Positions 44,722 to 56,450 are shown, numbered from the stretch's first letter. The stretch: DNA of 64,000 bases from Aplectana chamaeleonis (GCA_029168955.1 JAPDOI010001424.1:117823-181822); one strand, 5' to 3'. The notes: generated by a model from the sequence alone, not told the origin. Program-made: numbers and translations.

Positions 44722-44931
44722 ATGCGACCGCTAGATCGTCTTGTTCATCACGCTCTGAGGATGCTTCCGAGTCCTATCTGGAAACGGCCGCCTGGACGTA
44801 GGCGAACGTTTTGGACGGATGTGGCGAATGAGGAATTGAACTCAATCGACATTGAAAGGCAATTTAGGCGCTTTACTTCGCAGAAAATGGAATATCGATC
44901 AATGTATGAATTGTGTTCAAATTGTGGCTGA
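44722..44931 (+). pseudogene. LINE reverse transcriptase C-terminal relic
   Basis: An open block of 69 codons with WKRPPGRRRTFWTDVANEEL. This resembles the W+RP.G.....W..... segment near the C terminus of RTE-like and related nematode LINE proteins, preceded by GHILMRPLDR in an overlapping frame. No RT core is nearby. It is framed by an old inverted repeat (43950-45255). Confidence 0.4.
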
Positions 44932-44999
44932 GGACCATGACAAATGGGCACGCCATACGAATTTGACATCCGTTTGTCGATTTTCAAAGTACTAAGGTA

Positions 45000-46220
45000 G
45001 GCTTTATCACCTAAATAACTTGGTACCTAACGCAACCTACAGTAAACCTCAGAATTTCGACAAACGGACTCCAAATTCGTGATCACAACCCTAGATTACC
45101 CCTTCATACAAGTTTGAGCGAAATCCGGGAAAATTTCTTGGAATACCCGAAAAAGTGTCTGATGGGTACCCTTGCCTTTTCGCGAAGTTCGAAAAACGCT
45201 TGTACTTTCTTGCAAACTTTCAGCTCGGGGCGAGATACTGCGCAACTTTATTAGTGAACCTCAAGAGACACTAACAATACCAGTTTTTATCGCAGATGCG
45301 TTTACCACTTGAAACTCTTCCCTTGTGAGAAAGTTACGCTTCATGTCGACCGTGTGATGAAATTATGAAACTGCCTTAATGTGATTGGGCACAAAATAAT
45401 TTTTGCCCTGTCGCAATTCAACTCAATGAGACACATAGAAACTATGTCTCATGAAGAAGAGCATACACATGTTTCATGTTGCGTACCCTCGAAAACCCAA
45501 AACAACGAAAAAAGATACCATAACCATCAGTCCAGCGGCCATTGTACTCTCTGCAAACATGACTATTGGTCTGGTACACCTGAAGCAGAAATGGGTTAGA
45601 CTCGGGAAAAAGCAAGTAAATAAGATCAATAACTGTCGGCCACAACAAAGTCTTGTACAAAATAACACTAACTCGATTTACTCGTTTTTTTTCTGTTCTG
45701 GCTAGCTTCTGGAGAACGGAACTCTCTCCCAATTCACCTCTCGGTGCTGCTGTGGGGCCCTCTAATCAAGTCGCGTCCAATCCTGCGTCAGTTCAAAGTG
45801 AAATTTGTACATGCATGATACTCTACCGAAATTTCCTCAAAACTTCCAAGAGTTGCTAGAACCAGGTTCTTTTTCGACATGTCCTCATGATAATCCGCCA
45901 CGGTTTCCCTTTATCAAGAAAACTCAAATTTGGTCGTTCTCAATCAGTTGATGAGTTGGTTTTATCTATTTTGAAGAGCGAATACATTTTTACGAAGAGA
46001 GAATGTCGCAATCGCATCATCAAGGTTTTTAGCCAATTCACTGATTCCCTTGTGAGGCCCTGCTGATGCTCGAACGTTCCTTTTCTAATTGACACTGCGA
46101 GTTAAGAAATATCAAACCGACAAAAACGAATCTTGAGCCTCCTTAACATGTTTTTTTTTAGCTTTGAATTCTGAAGATCAGTCTCTGCTCGTGCTTGTTG
46201 AGCATCACTCATGATCTAAG
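45000..46220. other. non-coding, right repeat arm and unassigned DNA
   Basis: Contains the right arm of the 44-45.2 kb inverted repeat and then about 1 kb without recognised content. A minus-strand block at 45480-45570 has a good acceptor and a hydrophobic segment (MAAGLMVMVSFFVVLGF) but is not phase-compatible with the receptor exon at 43442. Confidence 0.4.
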
Positions 46221-46226
46221 ATTTTG

Positions 46227-46370
<144 letters not shown>

Positions 46371-46377
46371 CGATCTT

Positions 46378-46920
46378 CACATACAATACCCGCACTAATT
46401 TTTTCAAAAAACGCGCAGAAGTCGCGAAATCGCGCCTTTGCGACTTTTCGTCATAACACGGTTCAAAGAAACCCGTTCGGGGAGCTAGGGGCATATTTGG
46501 AATCAGCATCGAGAGCTCTTCATTTTGAGCACGAACATCTCTTAACAGGATCCCGTTTGAAGCGGGAATGGACTTGGCACATGTGAAAGGGATGAAAAAT
46601 TGACGTTTCCGGATTGGGCTGACGCAGTGCTTATTTGAAAGAGGATCATAAAGTAAAGTTGCAGGCCAAGTTCCAGGTCGATTGGTCTCGTATGAGCTGA
46701 GAACGGGACGTCTGTGGTGTTTTCGTTCACTCGATTTTTCTGTCAAAACCTACATGCCTTGTTGGTAGGTCAACAGATGTGCGTACTCAAAATGAAGAGC
46801 TCTTGATGCTGATTCCAAATATGCCCCTAGCTCCCCGAATGGGTCACTTTGGGCCGAGTTACGACGAAAAGTCGCGAATTCGCGACTTTTTTGAGTAAAT
46901 TAGTGCGGGTATTGTACAAC
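46378..46920. mobile_element. 540-bp palindromic element next to the TA repeat
   Basis: The left arm ACAATACCCGCACTAATTTT...GGGGAGCTAGGGGCATATTT is mirrored by AAATATGCCCCTAGCTCCCC...AAATTAGTGCGGGTATTGT on the right. Within each arm GTCGCGAA/TTCGCGAC words make small hairpins. The centre lies near 46650. No coding. Confidence 0.88.
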
Positions 46921-47156
46921 TGAACTGCAGGAAGGAGCCAGGGTTTGTCGTGAGGTGTGATGTATCAAAGAAGGGGGGGGGTCGGACTAGTCGACATCCG
47001 GTGGGATGGGGGGTCGGCCCTTCGGTCAACCAAAAACCAAAATAGACTTCTAGACTTCTATCAGGGCGGGGGGGGGGGGGGGTGAGAGCAAGATGACGGC
47101 AAACAGAGACGGCAAAATGAGATCGCAATAAGAGGTCAAAATAAAACTGGATATCA

Positions 47157-47874
47157 CTCGGACAGGCGGGGCTTAGTACGTCGGCACAATACCATTAGTA
47201 CGCCGGCACAAAGGGATCGGCAGCACCTGTGCTGTACCTGCTGGTAACAGCAGGATATGCTGGCAACTACCAGGAGCTTCTGCTGCTTGTGCTGGCTTAC
47301 TAACGCTTCGTTTATCGTGGCACGCGTGTTATTGCCAGCCACTCTCTCCTAGAGTCTGCTGACACTCTTCCATTGATTTGTCTAATACGAATGAGCATTT
47401 CAGCATCCTCTTGTACGACCGCGGCGGGTATATAAGGCGGCCAGCCTCGCTGAGGGGCAGTTGGCCGTTTGAGGCCAGTCCAAGGAGGTGACCTTGTGTC
47501 ACTTTTCAGACGATAACCCATCGCGAGGGAAGCGTCCTCGTTGTGGACCCTGGCGAAAATGATGCCCTTGTTGCGGACCGCAGCGAGGATGGCCTCCTTG
47601 CTGCTGGCCGTGACAAGAATTATACCCAACACAGGTAAGGAGGGTGGCAGTCCAAATTCTGTTGATAATTAGCGTTAGTACGCCAGCATATGTTGGCAGG
47701 ATATGCTGCCGCAACCAGCAGCTCCTGCACACAACGAGCGTGACTAAGCCAGCATACGTTGGCAGGATATGCTGCCGCAACCAGCAGCTCCTGCATACAA
47801 CAAGCGTTAGTACGCCAGGTTTGCCCTGGCGTACGAACGGTATTATGCCGACGTACTAAGCCCCGACTGTCTGA
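47157..47874. mobile_element. 720-bp terminal inverted repeat element
   Basis: The left end CGGACAGGCGGGGCTTAGTA and the right end (inverted) CAGACAGTCGGGGCTTAGTA continue for about 45 bp (GTCGGCACAATACCATTAGT / GTCGGCATAATACCGTTCGT). Inside, a 66-bp unit with GGCAGGATATGCTGCCGCAA is doubled in tandem at about 47671-47800, and a related copy lies inverted near 47235-47300. The coding-looking frames show no known transposase. Confidence 0.85.
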
Positions 47875-47879
47875 GCATA

Positions 47880-48550
47880 CTGAGAGAGCAAAATGAGACA
47901 GGGGATCAAAAAAGAAACTGAATAGTTGCAAACAACTGCGAATAAACGAATGAGGCAAGATATGAAATGGAGATGTAAAAATAAGGCAGGAACACACAAG
48001 AAGAGCTTACAATTCACTGGTGATAAAGCCTGCAAGACAATAGACGACAGTAGCATGGCCATCGTTAATGACTCTGACTTGGAGGAGTCATGGTCAGGTA
48101 AAGTGTGTCACCAAAGTGCTCCTGGGATGGCATGCATGAATGCGGCAGCGATGGTCAGGGAGCGCTACGCCGCACGCACGCGCCACGATTTGAATTCAAG
48201 TTGCAATGCGTGCACGTGACGTTGCGCCTCCCTACCCTGACCGCCGCACTCATGCATGCCACTCCTGGATATGTCAGCTGCGGTGTTGTTGAGTATTCGC
48301 CATCATCGAGGTCATTACAAGCGGACTATCCTGTCAACGAGATGACACAGGTATTCTGGAATTTCGTAATCTAAGATGCTTTTTTAAGCGATTTAGGATT
48401 CACAGGTTCGATCCCGTCAAAAATAAAAAATTTCGCAATTCTGAGAAATTATGGGTAGTTGACTGTTTGAGAAGAGCATTGTTCACTATTATGTCTCTTG
48501 CAATTTACTCCACGAAATTGACTCGTGTCCAAGATGCGGTATCGCCTGAA
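47880..48550. other. non-coding; inverted CATGCATG-type block
   Basis: CTGGGATGGCATGCATGAAT at 48122 is mirrored by CATGCATGCCACTCCTGG at 48251, and GTCAGGGAGCGC.. / ..CCCTGACC blocks lie between them, so 48090-48285 is a 190-bp palindrome. A GGTTCGATCCC word at 48404 is an isolated B-box match with no A box. Confidence 0.55.
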
Positions 48551-48556
48551 GCATAG

Positions 48557-48840
48557 GATTTTTATGCCCTGAGGGCACACAGGTGCTGTTCCGGGCGCGG
48601 AACACACATTTTGAATACAAATGTCCGCATGTGAAAACGCACTCAAAATTTCATGGATGCAGCTTGTATTCGAACAGCGCTACATAGGGTGGGCGGAGCC
48701 GGTTTTATGCCCTGAGGGCACATAGGTGCGGTTTCGGGCATGAAAACCACGTATAATGATTGGACGTCCGGATGTGAAAACGCACCCAAAATTTCAAGGA
48801 CGCAGCTTTAAGCCGAACAGCGCTACATAGGGTGGGTGCA
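48557..48840. repeat. two 140-bp direct repeats
   Basis: TTTATGCCCTGAGGGCACA...CGAACAGCGCTACATAGGG occurs at 48560-48690 and again at 48704-48834. The second copy runs directly into the palindrome that follows. Confidence 0.88.
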
Positions 48841-49212
48841 TGAAAAAATCGATAGCTGTGAAATATTCACAAGTATTTAGCGAAATTTGAATTAGGGTTT
48901 TTGGCGTTGCTACAACGTGCGGAAAACCTAGTCACGGACCCAAGTTATCAACTTCATTCTTTTAACCGGTAAAAACGGTCTTCGAAGACCCATTCTTAGG
49001 TGTGATACAATCGATTGTATCACACCTGAAATGTGTCTCCAAAGACCATTTTTCATCGGTTAAAAGAATGAAATTGATTACTTGGGTCCGTGACTAGGCT
49101 TTCCGCACGTTGTAGCAACTCGAAACTCCCTAATTCAAATTTCGTTAAATACTTGTGAATATTTCAAAGCTATCGATTTTTTCATGCACCCACCTTATGT
49201 AGCGCTGTTCTG
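48814..49212. mobile_element. 400-bp palindromic element, ATCGAT centre
   Basis: The outer ends CGAACAGCGCTACATAGGGT / ATGTAGCGCTGTTC and long arms (TGGGTCCGTGACTAGG etc.) fold around the perfect 18-bp centre GATACAATCGATTGTATC near 49014. The arms are about 195 bp with few mismatches. Confidence 0.93.
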
Positions 49213-49436
49213 AGAATGGAGGGAAGACTGAAGCTATTTCTCAGGAACCGTCGCTCATCTCGCCACTGGTGAGCTCGAAAGATCGTAAAAGGGGCTCGCC
49301 AAAGTAGCTTCCTGACGTGGGCGGGCGCCCCTTGAGAATTCGCACTTGGCAGGTGCTATATGTATAGGGTGGGTCCACTTCTCATTTATGTAGTAATCTC
49401 TGATTTCGTCCTTGTAGCTTGGACTGCGCCTTTAAG

Positions 49437-49752
49437 CAGTGCCTTGAGTGCTATGCAAAAGCACACATACATTTTGTGAAATGGTTCATCTACGAGGACG
49501 AGTTACCCTTCCTATCAGAACGAAGTTCTGGTCCGCTGCAGCACACCCTCCACGATTACTCATTCATGTAAGTAAACCATTTCAGCACGATCTTGCTTGC
49601 AGTGTGTGTCGCAACAGAAGCTGTCGGCACCCTCGAACCGAAGTTTCGTTCTTGACAACAATTTACATACTGCGGCTAGCAATTGGTTTGAAAGGGTTTT
49701 GAATCGAGATGGGAAGACTACATATATGGTTTCCGTTTTCGATTTAGTCTGA
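49437..49752 (+). CDS. candidate coding exons, unknown protein
   Basis: The first block (about 49437-49567) is open in two frames and ends at a consensus ATTCAT|GTAAGT donor. A second block, about 49603-49752 after a CTTGCTTGCAG acceptor, reads on to a TGA and is strongly coding-like (NRSFVLDNNLHTAASNWF, then RDGKTTYMVSVFDLV). The nominal intron is only 35 bp, and only the less convincing frame of the first block is in phase, so the exact structure is unresolved. The left edge coincides with a family C right end (TTTAAGCAG at 49431), which may supply the acceptor. I recognise no domain. A partial gene or pseudogene is likeliest. Confidence 0.33.
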
Positions 49753-49759
49753 CGCATTG

Positions 49760-50875
49760 ACCGGGCGGCTGGTCGTTCCGTGTTGGCGACCTCACTGAAG
49801 AATGACGTTTCGATTCGCGCGGGGTGATCTACCGTCGCAGCCCCGTCCATTCATCAGACTGAAGTTATTACGCAAACTCTACATCTTCCAGACTACTGAC
49901 TGTTCTCAGAAACAAAGGGATTTGCAGAGAAAGAAACGTGAGATGTGCTTTAGCGGGTAGTCCTAACACAGAAAAATACAGCCTCTATAAAGTTCTCTCT
50001 AGAAAGACGCCTCAGGACTACGCTTACGTCAAGGACTTGGAGCGTTACTTGGATCGAGCGCCTTCGCTGACATATTAGACATAACTAGACGAAACAAACA
50101 CCATAAATATAATCAAAGCATAGAAGTTAGTAATTTACGTACATCCCGAATGGTCAACGAGCCGATGTACATGGGACACCACATATAAAATCTGCCCGTA
50201 TGAAGTGGCGAAAGTTTTGATTTTTTTCAGGTTTCTATCAAACCGAATAGAGAGAATAGAGAGAGAGAAGAAATATGAGGTGGTAAACGCTTGCCATTCA
50301 ATTCGGCATCTTTCATAGTCCTCACCGCAAGCGCGGCACGCGCGAGACGTGCGGGAGGAGCGGTGGACGATGAAACTTTCCACCGCGCTGCGCGGTGGAA
50401 ACAATTATCAAATCGCCAGAGCGGTGCGGGTTAAAGTTGGGCCTCAACTGTGACATGCACAGAAAATCATGGCTTGCTTGCATTCGCGCATCCGGTAGCG
50501 TAGGATAGTCCCAGAATTATTTATGTTGGAGTGGACTCAAACTGAGAAGGGAGTATTCATCCAAATGGCACAACCGCCTTGGCGCTTTGGCGGTGCAGCT
50601 ATGGCGGAGCTGGAGGGGCGCAAGTGCTCTACGGTGGTGAGAACTTCATAGTCCACCACCCTCGCCGCGCGCGTCATGCACGTGCCGCGTTTGCGGTGAG
50701 GACTATGTAAGATGCCTTAGTGAGCAGCACCGCTTGCGGGAGAAATCGGCCTGCAGGAAAATGAAGAGATGATTGCTATCAACCAAATGCTCTTGCCCAG
50801 AATGACGACTGGAAAGGCTTGTTAAGGCCTCCTTCCATAGCAGACGTCCTAGCTTCCAGTGACGCTGGGGTTCGC
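49760..50875. other. non-coding; GCGGTGGAAA inverted repeats
   Basis: At 50270-50400 and 50650-50720 complementary GTCCTCACCGCAAGCGCGGCA / TGCCGCGTTTGCGGTGAGGAC blocks form an inverted pair about 390 bp apart, indicating a foldback element from about 50290 to 50720. The rest is unassigned. Confidence 0.5.
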
Positions 50876-50879
50876 ATCT

Positions 50880-51137
50880 TCAACATTTTTCATTGATCTA
50901 CATAACTCCCCGGCATTTCCCAGCGGCTACTGCAGCCGGCCTGTCGCTGACGGTGGATGCATAGCGGCAGTAGCGGCTGTCACTAATATGATCAATACCA
51001 TCTTCAAGCACGTGTCGTCCTAGGATACGTTGCATGCGCCTGCCGTCGAGCGTCATGCGCCAGCACTGAAACGGCGCTAGCGCACGACGCTCCGACGCCT
51101 TGACGCTTGCCGCCTGTCGTCTGCTATGGACGGAACC
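50880..51137. repeat. dispersed repeat R1, copy 2
   Basis: The counterpart of 640-960. Here the CTATGGACGGAACC end is followed immediately by the TTAA of a foldback element. Confidence 0.6.
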
Positions 51138-51596
51138 TTAAGGCACAGTGCACCCTTAGATATGAATTTCGAGATTTTCGTGTGATTGTGTCGAAGACCC
51201 CTCCTGTATAACACCCCAATTCCTCCAAATAAGCGAGATATAAGCGACCACCACGGGCCCGACCCCTCCTGCCACCACCACAGGCCCGGCCCCCTTCCTG
51301 ACTTTCGATCTCAACCGCGGCTAGATGGATTAATGATTTTCAACCTTCACTCCCTTTTCGATCTATCTCCTCATCCTGTTCTGCTCTCCTGTCGCGACTG
51401 CGAATCAAGAGAAATACGGGTCTGAGACAAATCGTCCACCAAATTTTTGCCCTCAAATTACATTCATTTTCAAGGAGCCATATCTCCGTTCGTAGGGTCT
51501 TGAAAGATTCAAGAAATAGCATTGTGATCAGAGTGTGACCCTCTCAAGATAAGGATAAAAACCTAAAATAATTTTCTGGGTGTCCTGTGCCTTTAA
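51138..51596. mobile_element. TTAA foldback element, family D
   Basis: TTAAGGCACAGTGCACCC to GGGTGTCCTGTGCCTTTAA. The interior recalls the right part of family A (CAAGATAAGG, TTCAAGAAATAGCATTGTGA). The inverted ends are short and less perfect than in A or B. Confidence 0.65.
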
Positions 51597-51599
51597 TGG

Positions 51600-51870
51600 C
51601 TCTGCAGAGTCGCAGCGACCGGCGGCACGTCGCCGAGCGAGAGGTCTGGGGCGGAGTTGAAACATGACGCGGTGTTGGGCGCGACTATGAGAGAACTAGC
51701 CGCAGTTGCTCAACCGCCGTGCCGCAGTCTTCATTAGTGCCGCGATCGTACCGCAATGACGATGCAGTGACCTCGCATTTGTGTGAAATACCGCAGTAGC
51801 GCCGCAATGATTGCGGTACTACTGCTGAGCTACTGCGGCAAAATCACAGGGCCGCTAAAACCAGCCATGC
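51600..51870. repeat. CCGCANTGATTGCGGTAC repeat block
   Basis: Degenerate short units around TACCGCAATGA and GCGGTACTACTG in both orientations, the same sequence family as the block split by the element at 29753-30205. Confidence 0.55.
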
Positions 51871-52025
51871 CATTTATCGATCCACTTAACCCGGCTTGCC
51901 ACGCTTCTCATCAATTCGTCTTCGACTTTTAGTTCTGTTTTAACGGAAGCGTGTCTTCCTTTCTTTTCTCGATTCATTACCTGTCTTAGGGAAACACTGA
52001 CACATCCATCCTCCTCAGTCTTATA

Positions 52026-53679
52026 CACTGCGTATCATAAAGATAGGACACCCCCTGAATTGGTCGGTCTCGTGTTTGTTGAGCAATATAGATCTTTTTC
52101 GTCGATTCTACTGTGATCAAAATGTAAAACAACCCTTGTGTACCTCTTTTGGGTTAGATTGAATGTTCGTGGACTATTCTAGAAAAAATTTATGTTTTAA
52201 ATCGCGTATCAAAAAGATAGGACACCCCTGGGTTAAATCGGATTTATCGTCCGAGAAAATTGTGCGATCCCAAATCTAATGGCCGATAGGCTTTCCTCGC
52301 TCTATTAGTGCGATAAATACTCGATTTGGTATACTTTCGACCAAACTGTTCTGCATCCGCAAGTCGATCTTGCTCCATTTCTTGGTTATTGCCTGTTGGA
52401 GCGGAGAAATCGAGAGAAATAGCCGGCCATTGGCTCAGACCCGACAAACCGAGATATCCCGAGAGACTCTCTCATTCTGTTGAGATTAAGACCGCAGACC
52501 ATTCACTTTGGACAAAGATAGTTGCTGCCAAGTTAAAGAAGCCGACTTCAGATTCCGGCTCCACGTGAACTCTCTCTGGGCTTGCCCGGCTAGAAACTGC
52601 AACTTTTTCGCCCGAAAACGTGGGGAAAGGAAGGTAAGGTGTTACTCCTGATATCCTCCTAGGTAATTATTGGTAAATCATCTGACTGCAGGCGTACGCA
52701 AGCTGTGGATCGTCATTGACGGGCAAATGCTCTGGACAGATTAGTGCGGAGATCTCGTGACCGCAGTTCCGGTGGCTTAAGCAGGACAGCCACTCCCGAC
52801 TATTTGTGTATAGGCGATGGTTTCTGATAGAGAAGCGAGTCTTTTCTCAATAGGTCTGGTGGTCGGAAGTGCTACTAAAGCAATTCGAGGGTAGGTAAGC
52901 TTGTCCAATTTAGCCTTCAGAACTCCGGAAAGTAGATCTCCCATAAACCGTCCAGAGCATTTGCCCGTCAAGGACATCTGGTAGCTTGCGTTCGCCAGCA
53001 GTCAGATGATCTTCAGTGAGTACCAGAGGATATCAGAAATAACACCTGATTTTTCCTCTCCCCACAAGTTTTCGGGCGACATCAAGTTGCAGTTTCTAGC
53101 CGGACAACCAGAAAGTTCACGTGAGCAGGTCTGAGAGTCGGCTTCAACTTGCTCGGCAATAATCTTTATCTTGTCCAGAGAGTGAATAGTCTACAGTCCT
53201 AATCTGCCGGAATGAAGGATCTCTCTGGGATATTCAAGTTTGGCAGGATATCTGAGCCAATGGCCGGCTATTTCTTCCTCGATTTTTGCGCTCCAACAGG
53301 CAATAACCGAGAAATGGAGCAAGATCGACTTGCGAAGAGCAGAACAGTTTGGTCTGAAAGTATACGAAAGCGAGTATTTGTTGCAGTAATAGAGGCAGAG
53401 AAAGCAGCCTATCGGCCATTAGATTTGAGATCGCACAGTTTTATCGGACAAGAAATTCGATTTAACCCAGGGGGTGTCCTATCTTTTTGATACGCGATTT
53501 AAAACATAAATTCATTCTAGAAAAGTGCACAAACTTTCAATCTAACCCAAAAGAGGTACACGGATACTATTTACTTTCTTGATCACAGTGGTATCGAAGC
53601 GAAAAGATCTATATTGCTCCAACAAACATGAGACCGACAAATTCAGGGGTGTCCTCTATCTTTTATGATACACGCAGTG
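52026..53679. mobile_element. 1.65-kb TA-flanked palindromic transposon, double iterons
   Basis: The TA duplications are at 52024-52025 and 53680-53681. Outer ends CACTGCGTATCATAAAGATA and, inverted, CACTGCGTGTATCATAAAAG. A second box GCGTATCAAAAAGATAGGAC lies about 176 bp inside each end (52203; inverted at about 53484-53502). Practically the whole element is palindromic: CCCAAATCTAATGGCCGATA, CAATAACCGAGAAATGGAGC-type and GACGGGCAAATGCTCTGGAC blocks recur on the other arm, with the centre near 52850. No transposase is encoded. The end layout is that of a Tc3-type element with a different box sequence. Confidence 0.9.
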
Positions 53680-53689
53680 TATATAAGTC

Positions 53690-55420
53690 GTTTATGTTGA
53701 CAAAGCTTTTGAATCATTTTTTTTGCGTGGAAGTTTAGAATTTATTTTTTTTTCAACTTAAGGTGAAGTTTTTGGTATTGCTGATTCGGAGGAAAAGGGC
53801 GATCAATCACATAGATGTTGTTTCTGTTTGTGAGTAGCCTTCGATATCTTGGTGAAGTTTCTGCTCAGTGTACAGAACGATGGGCAGCGTGCGCCCTCCG
53901 TGCGCGATTCGCAAGACAGTTACCCTTTATATCGGATTGTATAAATCAACTGTGTCCCTTCGCGTGCGTGTGCGGAGCGACGTTAGAGACAGCGCGGGAG
54001 TGCGGGCGGAGAGGGGGAGAGAGAAACGAACGCAACATACGTAGCGCTCATGCCATGCGATGGACGCGAGTAAACGTAAGGTTCCGAAATAGAGGATGCT
54101 TATATCCATGTCTGTCTGGCAAACGCGCGAGGAGGAGATTGTTCTTGTTTTTGCTTTTCCGAAAGACTGGAAACAAGTTATTCAAAAAAAAATCGTCGCC
54201 GCCGTACCAGCAACGTCATTTCTGAAGTCGGTGCGTTTACAGAAGAGCATGGAAATTCACATTCGACCACACTTAGCTATTCCAGTGGACCTGAATTCTA
54301 TAATATTGCAACATTCTGTAGCAAGCCGAGGTTCCATTGTTCTTTCTGCGTGTGTTTCCAGGGCTAAGCGGATTTTTTCGAAACTCTTAGAGGTTGTAGG
54401 CTCCACGATAAAAAGCCGTGTTCTAGTTTTCTATGTTTTTCCGTAAGGCAAGTTCTCGAAGAACAGCTTAATTGAGAAAAGTCTATAAACCTCTCGAATG
54501 TCAAAGAAAAACCTCCTTAAAAAGAACCTCTTGAATATTTATTAACGCCTGTTGGTAAATGTGTTTGCGCACTGCGGACAAAGCGTCAAACCAAAGTAGC
54601 AACTTGTTCTGAGCTTCGAATTTGTTAGTTAAGTGACTTTTGTTCTCTGTTTCGTGTTCCTAAAACTCTTTAAAAATAAAGGCGATTGAATGCTCATGTC
54701 TGGATATTAGAATTTTTCGGGATAAAGAGAATTCAAAAACTCGGCAGCAGTTCCTTTGGTAAGAGAAACTATGGACAGCTACTACATATATGACGTGGGC
54801 GGAGTGATCCAATGGGTCAACTAATCTGGCACGAGATTTTCACCCGATTCCTGGCCGTTTTTCGAGGTACTTCCATCCCTACTTTTCTCTGAGGGACCCA
54901 AAGCTTACTTTCCTGCGAAAAGAACGGTCAATTTTCCTTCGTGAGCATTTCCTTCAAATCTCAGATTTCGAAAAACAAACGACCATCTCACAAGGGAAGT
55001 ATACAAAGCGTTGGTCAGCGGATCTGCAGAACGAATGTAAATGGCGTATCGTATCATTATCTACTTGAGCATCTACTATAGTAAGACTTTGCGGTCTCCA
55101 CGCCTCGAGCTGCTGGTTCCAAAAAGTTATGAGCTGTTTCCTTTAAAATATCACGAAAAGGTAAGGGTGCCGTCAGGAATTTTTTGGGTTGTTTTGAGAA
55201 TGTGTTTCAAAATTGTTCAAAATTTCAGGGTGATCCAGAAGATGCTGAAAACGAATCTGGGGGTTCTGTTTGTCGAAATTCTGGGGTTTACATGTGGGTT
55301 ACGGTAGGTAATATGCCACTTAGGGGCAAAAACCTGCCTCTAATGATTTGAAAGTCGACAAAGGTAGGTACATCGAATTCGTATTCACCACCCCGAATAA
55401 CCCCGCATACAAATTTTTGA
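53690..55420. other. non-coding, dispersed repeat fragments
   Basis: Contains the AAGGGAAGTATACAAAGCGT word shared with 13836-13875 and a block at 55095-55140 related to 43960-44000. Open frames at 53815-54446 have no domain or splice support. Confidence 0.4.
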
Positions 55421-55429
55421 ATCAAATCT

Positions 55430-55640
55430 GAGACGGTGTCTGAGACAGCGAGAGACGACATTCTGAGTCTGAGACGACGTCTACTTTGGGCAGCGAAATT
55501 ATCCCGCGAAAAAAATCTGCAGCACATGCTCCTGCGACGAAATTCTCGCATAAAGTAAATTCTCCTGCCGACGCAAATTTCGTATCACGTGCTCCTGCGA
55601 CGGGATTTCGCAGCACGTGCTGCTATTTGGAGCATACGAT
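55430..55640. repeat. GAGACGACGT and GCTCCTGCGACG short tandem units
   Basis: TGAGACGGTGTCTGAGACAG-type units at 55430-55490, then three CACGTGCTCCTGCGACG-like units at 55520-55625. Confidence 0.65.
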
Positions 55641-55924
55641 GCCGATATCAGGTTGATTAGACTTCATCCAAAAAGAATCGATATATCCTTTGGATGGAAA
55701 GTCGTCATTCTGATATTCCTGATCCTCTCACTCTAGAGGGTGATGCAAATGCTACTGCCCACCTCTTTTATTCTCCTTCCTCATTTTGTTTGTGCTTTGA
55801 AGTGGAAAAACCCCAGTGCGAAACATTCCAATATTGCCCACAACGCTTTCCAACTAAGCATTTTTGGCACAGAATCGATGATCCTGATCTCAAACATCAC
55901 AAATAATCACCGTATTTCTTTCTA

Positions 55925-56110
55925 ATAGAAGTACACCTCCAATATGAAGTACACCAAAAAGGGGAGGGCTGAGTACTAGAATACACCCTCTATTCAAGCA
56001 CACCTCTACATATTAGAAGTAGATAAAACATCCTAAAATGGAGGCTTGAAAATTATTAGTAAACCCTCTATTTGAAGAACACCTCTTTTAGAAGTATACC
56101 TCTTTTGAAA
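55925..56110. repeat. GAAGTACACCTCTAATA repeat, copy 1
   Basis: Short units such as AATAGAAGTACACCTCCAAT and TATGAAGTACACCAAAAAGG. The same units occur at 63058-63160. Confidence 0.75.
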
Positions 56111-56149
56111 CGGGCTTCGGGTTCCCGAATAGATGCTTTCCGATATAGA

Positions 56150-56450
56150 ACGGTGCTTCTCTGGGCCAAATTCCGGTCCTGCAATTGTGCAGCCTGGACA
56201 CGCTTTCTTGCGGCCGCACGCGCTCGAGTCGCTCGAGTTACCAGCCTTAAGCCAAAGCCGACTCGATGTGGCTTTTTTATACAGTTTTCTCCATTTTTCT
56301 TAGTTTCCAGTTCCCCATAACCCACCTAGGATTCAACAGATCGGCGGCTGCGGCGCTCTGGAAACTCCTTCCGGACTCGTTAGCGGCGGCCGCAAAGCGT
56401 GTCGAGACGCGATTGCAGACCGGAATTTGGCCCAAGATAAGCACAGTAAA
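56150..56450. mobile_element. inverted-repeat element, 60-bp arms
   Basis: GGGCCAAATTCCGGTC...GACACGCTTTCTTGCGGCCGC at 56162-56215 is mirrored by GCGGCCGCAAAGCGTGTCGA...GACCGGAATTTGGCCC at 56385-56433. The interior is non-coding. Confidence 0.8.

Noticed and set aside
45474..45580. Possible start exon of the receptor with a hydrophobic segment (MAAGLMVMVSFFVVLGF)
   Set aside because: Its donor leaves two bases where the exon at 43442 needs one, and that exon already carries TM1. No other partner was found.
48399..48420. GGTTCGATCCC word suggesting a tRNA B box
   Set aside because: No A box or cloverleaf arms at the right distance.
52244..53490. Similar open frames in opposite arms (PTGNN.EMEQDRLA)
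   Set aside because: They are mirror readings of the palindrome arms; no transposase motifs.
53815..54446. Overlapping open frames with Cys/Arg-rich translation
   Set aside because: Non-ATG starts, no splice sites and no recognised domain.
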